Source: Crossaster papposus
Taxonomy: Eukaryota; Echinodermata; Asteroidea; Velatida; Solasteridae
Reading direction: 5' to 3'
NCBI GenBank assembly: GCA_037893245.1
Contig: JBAIAA010001640.1
Span: forward strand, 1 to 64,000
Length of the DNA stretch: 64,000 bases
In this document: in pieces, positions 24,070-38,860 of the stretch
Numbering within the stretch: the stretch's first letter is position 1
Layout of the letters: each line of letters starts with the position of its first letter
Translations under genes and position numbers: made by a program
The notes under the pieces: model-generated
The model's database searches: none
What the model was told of the DNA's origin: nothing
Seen by the model: the letters and a program-made list of their open reading frames with translations, nothing else

Positions 24070-27000
24070 CCACATCATGTGTTTATTTCTTATGCACACT
24101 TCTTTCCCTTTACATATTAAACTCGAGGGCTTGTTCCACATCATGTGTTTATTTCTTATGCACACTTCTTTCCCTTTACATATTTCTTATGCACACTTCT
24201 TTCCCTTTACATATTTCTTATGCACGCTTCTTTCCCTTTACATATTTCTTATGCACACTTCTTTCCCTTTACATATTTCTTATGCACACTTCTTTCCCTT
24301 TACATATTTCTTATGCACACTTCTTTCCCTTTATTATTTCTTATGCACACTTCTTTCCCTTTACATATTTCTTATGCACACTTCTTTCCCTTTACATATT
24401 TCTTATGCACACTTCTTTCCCTTTACATATTTCTTATGCACACTTCTTTCCCTTTACATATTTATTATGCACACTTCTTTCCATTTACATATGTATTATG
24501 CACACTTCTTTCCCTTTACATATTTCTTATGCACACTTCTTTCCCTTTACATATTTCTTATGCACACTTCTTTCCCTTTACATATTTCTTATGCACACTT
24601 CTTTCCCTTTACATATTTCTTATGCACACTTCTTTCCCTTTACATATTTCGTATGCACACTTCTTTCCCTTTACATATTTCTTATGCACACTTCTTTCCC
24701 TTTACATATTTCTTATGCACACTTCTTTCCCTTTACATATTTCTTATGCACACTTCTTTCCCTTTACATATTTATTATGCACACTTCTTTCCATTTACAT
24801 ATGTATTATGCACACTTCTTTCCCTTTACATATTTCTTATGCACACTTCTTTCCCTTTACATATTTCTTATGCACACTTCTTTCCCTTTACATATTTCTT
24901 ATGCACACTTCTTTCCCTTTACATATTTCTTATGCACACTTCTTTCCCTTTACATATTTCGTATGCACACTTCTTTCCCTTTACATATTTCTTATGCACA
25001 CTTCTTTCCCTTTACATATTTCTTATGCACACTTCTTTCCCTTTACATATTTCTTATGCACACTTCTTTCCCTTTACATATTTCTTATGCACACTTCTTT
25101 CCCTTTACATATTTCTTATGCACACTTCTTTCCCTTTACATATTTCTTATGCACACTTCTTTCCCTTTACATATTTCTTATGCACACTTCTTTCCCTATA
25201 CATATTTCTTATGCACACTTTTTTCCCTTTACATATTTCTTACGCACACTTCTTTCCCTTTACATATTTCTTACGCACACTTCTTTCCCTTTACATATTT
25301 CTCACGCACACTTCTTTCCCTTTACATATTTCTTATGCACACTTCTTTCCCTTTACATATTTCTTATGCACACTTCTTTCCCTTTACATATTTCTTATGC
25401 ACACTTCTTTCCCTTTACATATTTCTTATGCACACTTCTTTCCCTTTACATATTTCTTATGCACACTTCTTTCCCTTTACATATTTCTTATGCACACTTC
25501 TTTCCCTTTACATATTTCTTATGCACACTTCTTTCCCTTTACATATTTCTTATGCACACTTCTTTCCCTTTACATATTTCTTATGCACACTTCTTTCCCT
25601 TTACATATTTCTTATGCACACTTCTTTCCCTTTACATATTTCTTATGCACACTTCTTTCCCTTTACATATTTCTTATGCACACTTCTTTCCCTTTACATA
25701 TTTCTTATGCACACTTCTTTCCCTTTACATATTTCTTATGCACACTTCTTTCCCTTTACATATTTAACTCGAGGGCTTGTTCCCACATCATGTGTTTATT
25801 TCTTATGCACACTTCTTTCCCTTTACATATTAAACTCGAGGGCTTGTTCCCACATCATGTGTTTATTTCTTATGCACACTTCTTTCCCTTTACATATTTC
25901 TTATGCACACTTCTTTCCCTTTACATATTTCTTATGCACACTTCTTTCCCTTTACATATTTCTTATGCACACTTCTTTCCATTTACATATTTCTTATGCA
26001 CACTTCTTTCCCTTTACATATTTCTTATGCACACTTCTTTCCCTTTATTATTTCTTATGCACACTTCTTTCCCTTTACATATTTCTTATACACACTTCTT
26101 TCCCTTTACATATTTCTTATGCACACTTCTTTCCCTTTACATATTTCTTATGCACACTTCTTTCCCTTTACATATTTCTTATGCACACTTCTTTCCATTT
26201 ACATATTTCTTATGCACACTTCTTTCCCTTTACATATTTCTTATGCACACTTCTTTCCCTTTACATATTTCTTATGCACACTTCTTTCCCTTTACATATT
26301 TCTTATGCACACTTCTTTCCCTTTACATATTTCTTATGCACACTTCTTTCACTTTACATATTTCGTATGCACACTTCTTTCCCTTTACATATTTCTTATG
26401 CACACTTCTTTCCCTTTACATATTTCTTATGCACACTTCTTTCCCTTTACATATTTCTTATGCACACTTCTTTCCCTTTACATATTTCTTATGCACACTT
26501 CTTTCCCTTTACATATTTCTTATGCACACTTCTTTCCCTTTACATATTTCTTATGCACACCTTTTTCCCTTTACATATTTCTTACGCACACTTCTTTCCC
26601 TTTACATATTTCTTATCACACTTCGTTCCCTTTACATATTTCTTACGCACACTTCTTTCCCTTTACATATTTCTTATGCACACTTCTTTCCCTTTACATA
26701 TTTCTTATGCACACTTCTTTCCCTTTACATATTTCTTATGCACACTTATTTCCCTTTACATATTTCGTATGCACACTTCTTTCCCTTTACATATTTCTTA
26801 TGCACACTTCTTTCCCTTTACATATTTCTTATGCACACTTCTTTCCCTTTACATATTTCTTATGCACACTTCTTTCCCTTTACATATTTCTTATGCACAC
26901 TTCTTTCCCTTTACATATTTCTTATGCACACTTCTTTCCCTTTACATATTTCTTATGCACACTTCTTTCCCTTTACATATTTCTTATGCACACTTCTTTC

Positions 27001-30000
27001 CCTTTACATATTTCTTATGCACACTTCTTTCCCTTTACATATTTCTTATGCACACTTCTTTCCCTTTACATATTTCTTATGCACACTTCTTTCCCTTTAC
27101 ATATTTCTTATGCACACTTCTTTCCCTTTACATATTTCTTATGCACACTTCTTTCCCTTTACATATTTCTGATGCACACTTCTTTCCCTTTACATATTTC
27201 TGATGCACACTTCTTTCCCTTTACATATTTCTTATGCACACTTCTTTCCCTTTACATATTTCTTATGCACACTTCTTTCCCTTTACATATTTATTATGCA
27301 CACTTCTTTCCCTTTATTATTTCTTATGCACACTTCTTTCCCTTTACATATTTCTTATGCACACTTCTTTCCCTTTACATATTTCTTATGCACACTTCTT
27401 TCCCTTTACATATTTCTTATGCACACTTCTTTCCCTTTACATATTTATTATGCACACTTCTTTCCATTTACATATGTCTTATGCACACTTCTTTCCCTTT
27501 ACATATTTCTTATGCACACTTCTTTCCCTTTACATATTTCTTATGCCCACTTCTTTCCCTTTACATATTTCTTATGCACACTTCTTTCCCTTTACATATT
27601 TCTTATGCACACTTCTTTCCCTTTACATATTTCGTATGCACACTTCTTTCCCTTTACATATTTCTTATGCACACTTCTTTCCCTTTACATATTTCTTATG
27701 CACACTTCTTTCCCTTTACATATTTCTTATGCACACTTCTTTCCCTTTACATATTTCTTATGCACACTTCTTTCCCTTTACATATTTCTTATGCACACTT
27801 CTTTCCCTTTACATATTTCTTATGCACACTTCTTTCCCTTTACATATTTCTTATGCACACTTCTTTCCCTTTACATATTTCTTATGCACACTTTTTTCCC
27901 TTTACATATTTCTTACGCACACTTCTTTCCCTTTACATATTTCTTACGCACACTTCTTTCCCTTTACATATTTCTCACGCACACTTCTTTCCCTTTACAT
28001 ATTTCTTATGCACACTTCTTTCCCTTTACATATTTCTTATGCACACTTCTTTCCCTTTACATATTTCTTATGCACACTTCTTTCCCTTTACATATTTCTT
28101 ATGCACACTTCTTTCCCTTTACATATTTCTTATGCACACTTCTTTCCCTTTACATATTTCTTATGCACACTTCTTTCCCTTTACATATTTCTTATGCACA
28201 CTTCTTTCCCTTTACATATTTCTTATGCACACTTCTTTCCCTTTACATATTTCTTATGCACACTTCTTTCCCTTTACATATTTCTTATGCACACTTCTTT
28301 CCCTTTACATATTTCTTATGCACACTTCTTTCCCTTTACATATTTCTTATGCACACTTCTTTCCCTTTACATATTTCTTATGCACACTTCTTTCCCTTTA
28401 CATATTTCTTATGCACACTTCTTTCCCTTTACATATTTCTTATGCACACTTCTTTCCCTTTACATATTTAACTCGAGGGCTTGTTCCCACATCATGTGTT
28501 TATTTCTTATGCACACTTCTTTCCCTTTACATATTAAACTCGAGGGCTTGTTCCCACATCATGTGTTTATTTCTTATGCACACTTCTTTCCCTTTACATA
28601 TTTCTTATGCACACTTCTTTCCCTTTACATATTTCTTATGCACACTTCTTTCCCTTTACATATTTCTTATGCACACTTCTTTCCATTTACATATTTCTTA
28701 TGCACACTTCTTTCCCTTTACATATTTCTTATGCACACTTCTTTCCCTTTATTATTTCTTATGCACACTTCTTTCCCTTTACATATTTCTTATACACACT
28801 TCTTTCCCTTTACATATTTCTTATGCACACTTCTTTCCCTTTACATATTTCTTATGCACACTTCTTTCCCTTTACATATTTCTTATGCACACTTCTTTCC
28901 ATTTACATATTTCTTATGCACACTTCTTTCCCTTTACATATTTCTATGCACACTTCTTTCCCTTTACATATTTCTTATGCACACTTCTTTCCCTTTACAT
29001 ATTTCTTATGCACACTTCTTTCCCTTTACATATTTCTTATGCACACTTCTTTCACTTTACATATTTCGTATGCACACTTCTTTCCCTTTACATATTTCTT
29101 ATGCACACTTCTTTCCCTTTACATATTTCTTATGCACACTTCTTTCCCTTTACATATTTCTTATGCACACTTCTTTCCCTTTACATATTTCTTATGCACA
29201 CTTCTTTCCCTTTACATATTTCTTATGCACACTTCTTTCCCTTTACATATTTATTATGCACACCTTTTTCCCTTTACATATTTCTTACGCACACTTCTTT
29301 CCCTTTACATATTTCTTACGCACACTTCTTTCCCTTTACATATTTCTTACGCACACTTCTTTCCCTTTACATATTTCTTATGCACACTTCTTTCCCTTTA
29401 CATATTTCTTATGCACACTTCTTTCCCTTTACATATTTCTTATGCACACTTATTTCCCTTTACATATTTCTTATGCACACTTCTTTCCCTTTACATATTT
29501 CTTATGCACACTTCTTTCCCTTTACATATTTCTTATGCACACTTCTTTCCCTTTACATATTTCTTATGCACACTTCTTTCCCTTTACATATTTCTTATGC
29601 ACACTTCTTTCCCTTTACATATTTCTTATGCACACTTCTTTCCCTTTACATATTTCTTATGCACACTTCTTTCCCTTTACATATTTCTTATGCACACTTC
29701 TTTCCCTTTACATATTTCTTATGCACACTTCTTTCCCTTTACATATTTCTTATGCACACTTCTTTCCCTTTACATATTTCTTATGCACACTTCTTTCCCT
29801 TTACATATTTCTTATGCACACTTCTTTCCCTTTACATATTTCTTATGCACACTTCTTTCCCTTTACATATTTATTATGCACACTTCTTTCCCTTTACATA
29901 TTTCTGATGCACACTTCTTTCCCTTTACATATTTCTTATGCACACTTCTTTCCCTTTACATATTTCTTATGCACACTTCTTTCCCTTTACATATTTATTA

Positions 30001-32459
30001 TGCACACTTCTTTCCCTTTACATATTTCTTATGCACACTTCTTTCCCTTTACATATTTCTTATGCACACTTCTTTCCCTTTACATATTTAACTCGAGGGT
30101 TGTTCCCACATCATGTGTTTATTTCTTATGCACACTTCTTTCCCTTTACATATTTCTTATGCACACTTCTTTCCCTTTACATATTTCTTATGCACACTTC
30201 TTTCCCTTTACATATTTCTTATGCACACTTCTTTCCCTTTACATATTTCTTATGCACACTTCTTTCCCTTTACATATTTCTTATGCACACTTCTTTCCCT
30301 TTACATATTTCTTATGCACACTTCTTTCCCTTTACATATTTCTTATGCACACTTCTTTCCCTTTACATATTTCTTATGCACACTTCTTTCCCTTTACATA
30401 TTTCTTATGCACACTTCTTTCCCTTTACATATTTCTTATGCACACTTCTTTCCCTTTACATATTTCTTATGCACACTTCTTTCCCTTTACATATTTCTTA
30501 TGCACACTTCTTTCCCTTTACATATTTCTTATGCACACTTCTTTCCCTTTACATATTTCGTATGCACACTTCTTTCCCTTTACATATTTCTTATGCACAC
30601 TTCTTTCCCTTTACATATTTATTATGCACACTTCTTTCCCTTTACATATTTCTTATGCACACTTCTTTCCCTTTACATATTTCTTATGCACACTTCTTTC
30701 CCTTTACATATTTACCTCGAGGGCTTGTTCCCACATCATGTGTTTATTTATTATGCACACTTCTTTCCCTTTACATATTTTTTATGCACACTTCTTTCCC
30801 TTTACATATTTCTTATGCACACTTCTTTCCCTTTACATATTTCTTATGCACACTTCTTTCCCTTTACATATTTCTTATGCACACTTCTTTCCCTTTACAT
30901 ATTTCTTATGCACACTTCTTTCCCTTTACATATTTCTTATGCACACTTCTTTCCCTTTACATATTTCTTATGCACACTTCTTTCCCTTTACATATTTCTT
31001 ATGCACAAATCTTTCCCTTTACATATTTCTTATGCACACTTCTTTCCCTTTACATATTTCTTATGCACACTTCTTTCCCTTTACATATTTCTTATGCACA
31101 CTTCTTTCCCTTTACATATTTCTTATGCACACTTCTTTCCCTTTACATATTTCTTATGCACACTTCTTTCCCTTTACATATTTCTTATGCACACTTCTTT
31201 CCCTTTACATATTTCTTATGCACACTTCTTTCCCTTTACATATTTCTTATGCACACTTCTTTCCCTTTACATATTTCTTATGCACACTTCTTTCCCTTTA
31301 CATATTTCTTATGCACACTTCTTTCCCTTTACATATTTCTTATGCACACTTCTTTCCCTTTACATATTTCTTATGCACACTTCTTTCCCTTTACATATTT
31401 CTTATGCACACTTCTTTCCCTTTACATATTTCTTATGCACACTTCTTTCCCTTTACATATTTCTTATGCACACTTCTTTCCCTTTACATATTTCTTATGC
31501 ACACTTCTTTCCCTTTACATATTTCTTATGCACACTTCTTTCCCTTTACATATTTCTTATGCACACTTCTTTCCCTTTACATATTTCTTATGCACACTTC
31601 TTTCCCTTTACATATTTCTTATGCACACTTCTTTCCCTTTACATATTTCTTATGCACACTTCTTTCCCTTTACATATTTCTTATGCACACTTCTTTCCCT
31701 TTACATATTTCTTATGCCCACTTCTTTCCCTTTACATATTTCTTATGCACACTTCTTTCCCTTTACATATTTCTTATGCACACTTCTTTCCCTTTACATA
31801 TTTCTTATGCACACTTCTTTCCCTTTACATATTTCTTATGCACACTTCTTTCCCTTTACATATTTCTTATGCACACTTCTTTCCCTTTACATATTTCTTA
31901 TGCACACTTCTTTCCCTTTACATATTTCTTATGCACACTTCTTTCCCTTTACATATTTCTTATGCACACTTCTTTCCCTTTACATATTTCTTATGCACAC
32001 TTCTTTCCCTTTACATATTTCTTATGCACACTTCTTTCCCTTTACATATTTCTTATGCACACTTATTTCCCTTTACATATTTACCTCGAGGGCTTGTTCC
32101 CACATCATGTGTTTATTTCTTATGCACACTTCTTTCCCTTTACATATTTTGTATGCACACTTCTTTCCCTTTACATATTTATTATGCACACTTCTTTCCC
32201 TTTACATATTTCTTATGCACACTTCTTTACCTTTACATATTTCTTATGCACACTTCTTTCCCTTTACATATTTCTTATGCACACTTCTTTCCCGTTACAT
32301 ATTTCTTATGCACACTTCTTTCCCTTTACATATTTCCTATGCACACTTCTTTCCCTTTACATATTTCTTATGCACACTTGTTTCCCTTTACATATTTCTT
32401 ATGCACACTTCTTTCCCTTTACATATTTCTTATGCACACTTCTTTCCCTTTACATATTT
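24070..32459 (+). repeat. Large segmental duplication, copy 2
   Basis: Second copy of 1-8391, in the same orientation. It repeats the whole series of modules (24122, 25768, 25835, 28472, 28539, 30092, 30716, 32085) and rare variants such as CTTATACAC, CTGATGC, the GAGGGTTG lesion in the module at 30092 (as at 6024) and the GTATGC, TTTACC and CCCGTTAC monomers after 32085. One monomer near 26612-26630 carries a 1-bp deletion plus substitutions that copy 1 lacks. Past 32460 this copy enters a uniform run, whereas copy 1 continues into TTTATTATGC variants and dense modules, so the right junction lies between 32380 and 32460. Confidence 0.93.
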
Positions 32460-35400
32460 CTTATGCACACTTCTTTCCCTTTACATATTTCTTATGCACA
32501 CTTCTTTCCCTTTACATATTTCTTATGCACACTTCTTTCCCTTTACATATTTCTTATGCACACTTCTTTCCCTTTACATATTTCTTATGCACACTTCTTT
32601 CCCTTTACATATTTCTTATGCACACTTCTTTCCCTTTACATATTTCTTATGCACACTTCTTTCCCTTTACATATTTCTTATGCACACTTCTTTCCCTTTA
32701 CATATTTCTTATGCACACTTCTTTCCCTTTACATATTTCTTATGCACACTTCTTTCCCTTTACATATTTCTTATGCACACTTCTTTCCCTTTACATATTT
32801 CTTATGCACACTTCTTTCCCTTTACATATTTCTTATGCACACTTCTTTCCCTTTACATATTTCTTATGCACACTTCTTTCCCTTTACATATTTCTTATGC
32901 ACACTTCTTTCCCTTTACATATTTCTTATGCACACTTCTTTCCCTTTACATATTTCTTATGCACACTTCTTTCCCTTTACATATTTCGTATGCACACTTC
33001 TTTCCCTTTACACATTTCTTATGCACACTTCTTTCCCTTTACATATTTCTTATGCACACTTCTTTCCCTTTACATATTTCTTATGCACACTTCTTTCCCT
33101 TTACATATTTCTTATGCACACTTCTTTCCCTTTACATATTTCTTATGCACACTTCTTTCCCTTTACATATTTCTTATGCACACTTCTTTCCCTTTACATA
33201 TTTCTTATGCACACTTCTTTCCCTTTACATATTTCTTATGCACACTTCTTTCCCTTTACATATTTCTTATGCACACTTCTTTCCCTTTACATATTTCTTA
33301 TGCACACTTCTTTCCCTTTACATATTTCTTATGCACACTTCTTTCCCTTTACATATTTCTTATGCACACTTCTTTCCCTTTACATATTTCTTATGCACAC
33401 TTCTTTCCCTTTACATATTTCTTATGCACACTTCTTTCCCTTTACATATTTCTTATGCACACTTCTTTCCCTTTACATATTTCTTATGCACACTTCTTTC
33501 CCTTTACATATTTCTTATGCACACTTCTTTCCCTTTACATATTTCTTATGCACACTTCTTTCCCTTTACATATTTCTTATGCACACTTCTTTCCCTTTAC
33601 ATATTTCTTATGCACACTTCTTTCCCTTTACATATTTCTTATGCACACTTCTTTCCCTTTACATATTTCTTATGCACACTTCTTTCCCTTTACATATTTC
33701 TTATGCACACTTCTTTCCCTTTACATATTTCTTATGCACACTTCTTTCCCTTTACATATTTCTTATGCACACTTCTTTCCCTTTACATATTTCTTATGCA
33801 CACTTCTTTCCCTTTACATATTTCTTATGCACACTTCTTTCCCTTTACATATTTCTTATGCACACTTCTTTCCCTTTACATATTTCTTATGCACACTTCT
33901 TTCCCTTTACATATTTCTTATGCACACTTCTTTCCCTTTACATATTTCTTATGCACACTTCTTTCCCTTTACATATTTCTTATGCACACTTCTTTCCCTT
34001 TACATATTTCTTATGCACACTTCTTTCCCTTTACATATTTCTTATGCACACTTCTTTCCCTTTACATATTTCTTATGCACACTTCTTTCCCTTTACATAT
34101 TTCTTATGCACACTTCTTTCCCTTTACATATTTCTTATGCACACTTCTTTCCCTTTACATATTTCTTATGCACACTTCTTTCCCTTTACATATTTCTTAT
34201 GCACACTTCTTTCCCTTTACATATTTCTTATGCACACTTCTTTCCCTTTACATATTTCTTATGCACACTTCTTTCCCTTTACATATTCCTTATGCACACT
34301 TCTTTCCCTTTACATATTTCTTATGCACACTTCTTTCCCTTTACATATTTCTTATGCACACTTCTTTCCCTTTACATATTTCTTATGCACACTTCTTTCC
34401 CTTTACATATTTCTTATGCACACTTCTTTCCCTTTACATATTTCTAATGCACACTTCTTTCCCTTTACATATTTCTTATGCACACTTCTTTCCCTTTACA
34501 TATTTCTTATGCACACTTCTTTCCCTTTACATATTTCTTATACACACTTCTTTCCCTTTACATATTTCTTATGCACACTTCTTTCCCTTTACATATTTCT
34601 TATGCACACTTCTTTCCCTTTACATATTTCTTATGCACACTTCTTTCCCTTTACATATTTCTTATGCACACTTCTTTCCCTTTACATATTTCTTATGCAC
34701 ACTTCTTTCCCTTTACATATTTCTTATGCACACTTCTTTCCCTTTACATATTTCTTATGCACACTTCTTTCCCTTTACATATTTCTTATGCACACTTCTT
34801 TCCCTTTACATATTTCTTATGCACACTTCTTTCCCTTTACATATTTCTTATGCACACTTCTTTCCCTTTACATATTTCTTATGCACACTTCTTTCCCTTT
34901 ACATATTTCTTATGCACACTTCTTTCCCTTTACATATTTCTTATGCACACTTCTTTCCCTTTACATATTTCTTATGCACACTTCTTTCCCTTTACATATT
35001 TCTTATGCACACTTCTTTCCCTTTACATATTTCTTATGCACACTTCTTTCCCTTTACATATTTCTTATGCACACTTCTTTCCCTTTACATATTTCTTATG
35101 CACACTTCTTTCCCTTTACATATTTCTTATGCCCACTTCTTTCCCTTTACATATTTCTTATGCACACTTCTTTCCCTTTACATATTTCTTATGCCCACTT
35201 CTTTCCCTTTACATATTTCTTATGCACACTTCTTTCCCTTTACATATTTCTTATGCACACTTCTTTCCCTTTACATATTTCTTATGCACACTTCTTTCCC
35301 TTTACATATTTCTTATGCACACTTCTTTCCCTTTACATATTTCTTATGCACACTTCTTTCCCTTTACATATTTCTTATGCACACTTCTTTCCCTTTACAT

Positions 35401-35590
35401 ATTTCTTATGCACACTTCTTTCCATTTACATATTTCTTATGCACACTTCTTTCCCTTTACATATTTCTTATGCACACTTCTTTCCCTTTACATATTTCTT
35501 ATGCACACTTCTTTCCCTTTACATATTTCTTATGCACACTTCTTTCCCTTTACATATTTCTTATGCACACTTCTTTCCCTTTACATATTT
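32460..35590 (+). repeat. Uniform part of a 112-monomer run
   Basis: The interval from module 32085 to 35593 is exactly 36 + 112 x 31. From 32460 to about 34,270 nearly all monomers look like the consensus; CGTATGC near 32988 followed by TTTACACATTTC is an exception. From about 34,280 the variants belong to the 1.6-kb higher-order repeat listed separately. No gene is visible. Confidence 0.88.
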
Positions 35591-38500
35591 ACCTCGAGGG
35601 CTTGTTCCCACATCATGTGTTTATTTCTTATGCACACTTCTTTCCCTTTACATATTTTTTATGCACACTTCTTTCCCTTTACATATTTCTTATGCACACT
35701 TCTTTCCCTTTACATATTTCTTATGCACACTTCTTTCCCTTTACATATTTCTTATGCACACTTCTTTCCCTTTACATATTTCTTATGCACACTTCTTTCC
35801 CTTTACATATTTCTTATGCACACTTCTTTCCCTTTACATATTTCTTATGCACACTTCTTTCCCTTTACATATTTCTTATGCACACTTCTTTCCCTTTACA
35901 TATTTCTTATGCACACTTCTTTCCCTTTACATATTTCTTATGCACACTTCTTTCCCTTTACATATTCCTTATGCACACTTCTTTCCCTTTACATATTTCT
36001 TATGCACACTTCTTTCCCTTTACATATTTCTTATGCACACTTCTTTCCCTTTACATATTTCTTATGCACACTTCTTTCCCTTTACATATTTCTTATGCAC
36101 ACTTCTTTCCCTTTACATATTTCTAATGCACACTTCTTTCCCTTTACATATTTCTTATGCACACTTCTTTCCCTTTACATATTTCTTATGCACACTTCTT
36201 TCCCTTTACATATTTCTTATACACACTTCTTTCCCTTTACATATTTCTTATGCACACTTCTTTCCCTTTACATATTTCTTATGCACACTTCTTTCCCTTT
36301 ACATATTTCTTATGCACACTTCTTTCCCTTTACATATTTCTTATGCACACTTCTTTCCCTTTACATATTTCTTATGCACACTTCTTTCCCTTTACATATT
36401 TCTTATGCACACTTCTTTCCCTTTACATATTTCTTATGCACACTTCTTTCCCTTTACATATTTCTTATGCACACTTCTTTCCCTTTACATATTTCTTATG
36501 CACACTTCTTTCCCTTTACATATTTCTTATGCACACTTCTTTCCCTTTACATATTTCTTATGCACACTTCTTTCCCTTTACATATTTCTTATGCACACTT
36601 CTTTCCCTTTACATATTTCTTATGCACACTTCTTTCCCTTTACATATTTCTTATGCACACTTCTTTCCCTTTACATATTTCTTATGCACACTTCTTTCCC
36701 TTTACATATTTCTTATGCCCACTTCTTTCCCTTTACATATTTCTTATGCACACTTCTTTCCCTTTACATATTTCTTATGCCCACTTCTTTCCCTTTACAT
36801 ATTTCTTATGCACACTTCTTTCCCTTTACATATTTCTTATGCACACTTCTTTCCCTTTACATATTTCTTATGCACACTTCTTTCCCTTTACATATTTCTT
36901 ATGCACACTTCTTTCCCTTTACATATTTCTTATGCACACTTCTTTCCCTTTACATATTTCTTATGCACACTTCTTTCCCTTTACATATTTCTTATGCACA
37001 CTTCTTTCCATTTACATATTTCTTATGCACACTTCTTTCCCTTTACATATTTCTTATGCACACTTCTTTCCCTTTACATATTTCTTATGCACACTTCTTT
37101 CCCTTTACATATTTCTTATGCACACTTCTTTCCCTTTACATATTTCTTATGCACACTTCTTTCCCTTTACATATTTACCTCGAGGGCTTGTTCCCACATC
37201 ATGTGTTTATTTCTTATGCACACTTCTTTCCCTTTACATATTTTTTATGCACACTTCTTTCCCTTTACATATTTCTTATGCACACTTCTTTCCCTTTACA
37301 TATTTCTTATGCACACTTCTTTCCCTTTACATATTTCTTATGCACACTTCTTTCCCTTTACATATTTCTTATGCACACTTCTTTCCCTTTACATATTTCT
37401 TATGCACACTTCTTTCCCTTTACATATTTCTTATGCACACTTCTTTCCCTTTACATATTTCTTATGCACACTTCTTTCCCTTTACATATTTCTTATGCAC
37501 ACTTCTTTCCCTTTACATATTTCTTATGCACACTTCTTTCCCTTTACATATTCCTTATGCACACTTCTTTCCCTTTACATATTTCTTATGCACACTTCTT
37601 TCCCTTTACATATTTCTTATGCACACTTCTTTCCCTTTACATATTTCTTATGCACACTTCTTTCCCTTTACATATTTCTTATGCACACTTCTTTCCCTTT
37701 ACATATTTCTAATGCACACTTCTTTCCCTTTACATATTTCTTATGCACACTTCTTTCCCTTTACATATTTCTTATGCACACTTCTTTCCCTTTACATATT
37801 TCTTATACACACTTCTTTCCCTTTACATATTTCTTATGCACACTTCTTTCCCTTTACATATTTCTTATGCACACTTCTTTCCCTTTACATATTTCTTATG
37901 CACACTTCTTTCCCTTTACATATTTCTTATGCACACTTCTTTCCCTTTACATATTTCTTATGCACACTTCTTTCCCTTTACATATTTCTTATGCACACTT
38001 CTTTCCCTTTACATATTTCTTATGCACACTTCTTTCCCTTTACATATTTCTTATGCACACTTCTTTCCCTTTACATATTTCTTATGCACACTTCTTTCCC
38101 TTTACATATTTCTTATGCACACTTCTTTCCCTTTACATATTTCTTATGCACACTTCTTTCCCTTTACATATTTCTTATGCACACTTCTTTCCCTTTACAT
38201 ATTTCTTATGCACACTTCTTTCCCTTTACATATTTCTTATGCACACTTCTTTCCCTTTACATATTTCTTATGCACACTTCTTTCCCTTTACATATTTCTT
38301 ATGCACACTTCTTTCCCTTTACATATTTCTTATGCACACTTCTTTCCCTTTACATATTTCTTATGCACACTTCTTTCCCTTTACATATTTCTTATGCCCA
38401 CTTCTTTCCCTTTACATATTTCTTATGCACACTTCTTTCCCTTTACATATTTCTTATGCCCACTTCTTTCCCTTTACATATTTCTTATGCACACTTCTTT

Positions 38501-38826
38501 CCCTTTACATATTTCTTATGCACACTTCTTTCCCTTTACATATTTCTTATGCACACTTCTTTCCCTTTACATATTTCTTATGCACACTTCTTTCCCTTTA
38601 CATATTTCTTATGCACACTTCTTTCCCTTTACATATTTCTTATGCACACTTCTTTCCCTTTACATATTTCTTATGCACACTTCTTTCCCTTTACATATTT
38701 CTTATGCACACTTCTTTCCCTTTACATATTTCTTATGCACACTTCTTTCCCTTTACATATTTCTTATGCACACTTCTTTCCCTTTACATATTTCTTATGC
38801 ACACTTCTTTCCCTTTACATATTTAC
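33914..38826 (+). repeat. Three copies of a 1.6-kb higher-order repeat
   Basis: Each copy carries, in order, ATATTCCTTATGC, TTTCTAATGC (34441, 36120, 37706), CTTATACAC, and two TGCCCAC monomers two units apart; copies a and b also carry TTCCATTTAC. Modules of the ACCTCGAG type lie at 35593, 37179 and 38827. Copies b and c are 1,586 and 1,648 bp. Copy a has no module at its expected left end (about 33914), so its left limit is inferred. Differences in length between copies are whole numbers of monomers. Confidence 0.87.
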
Positions 38827-38860
38827 CTCGAGGGCTTGTTCCCACATCATGTGTTTATTT

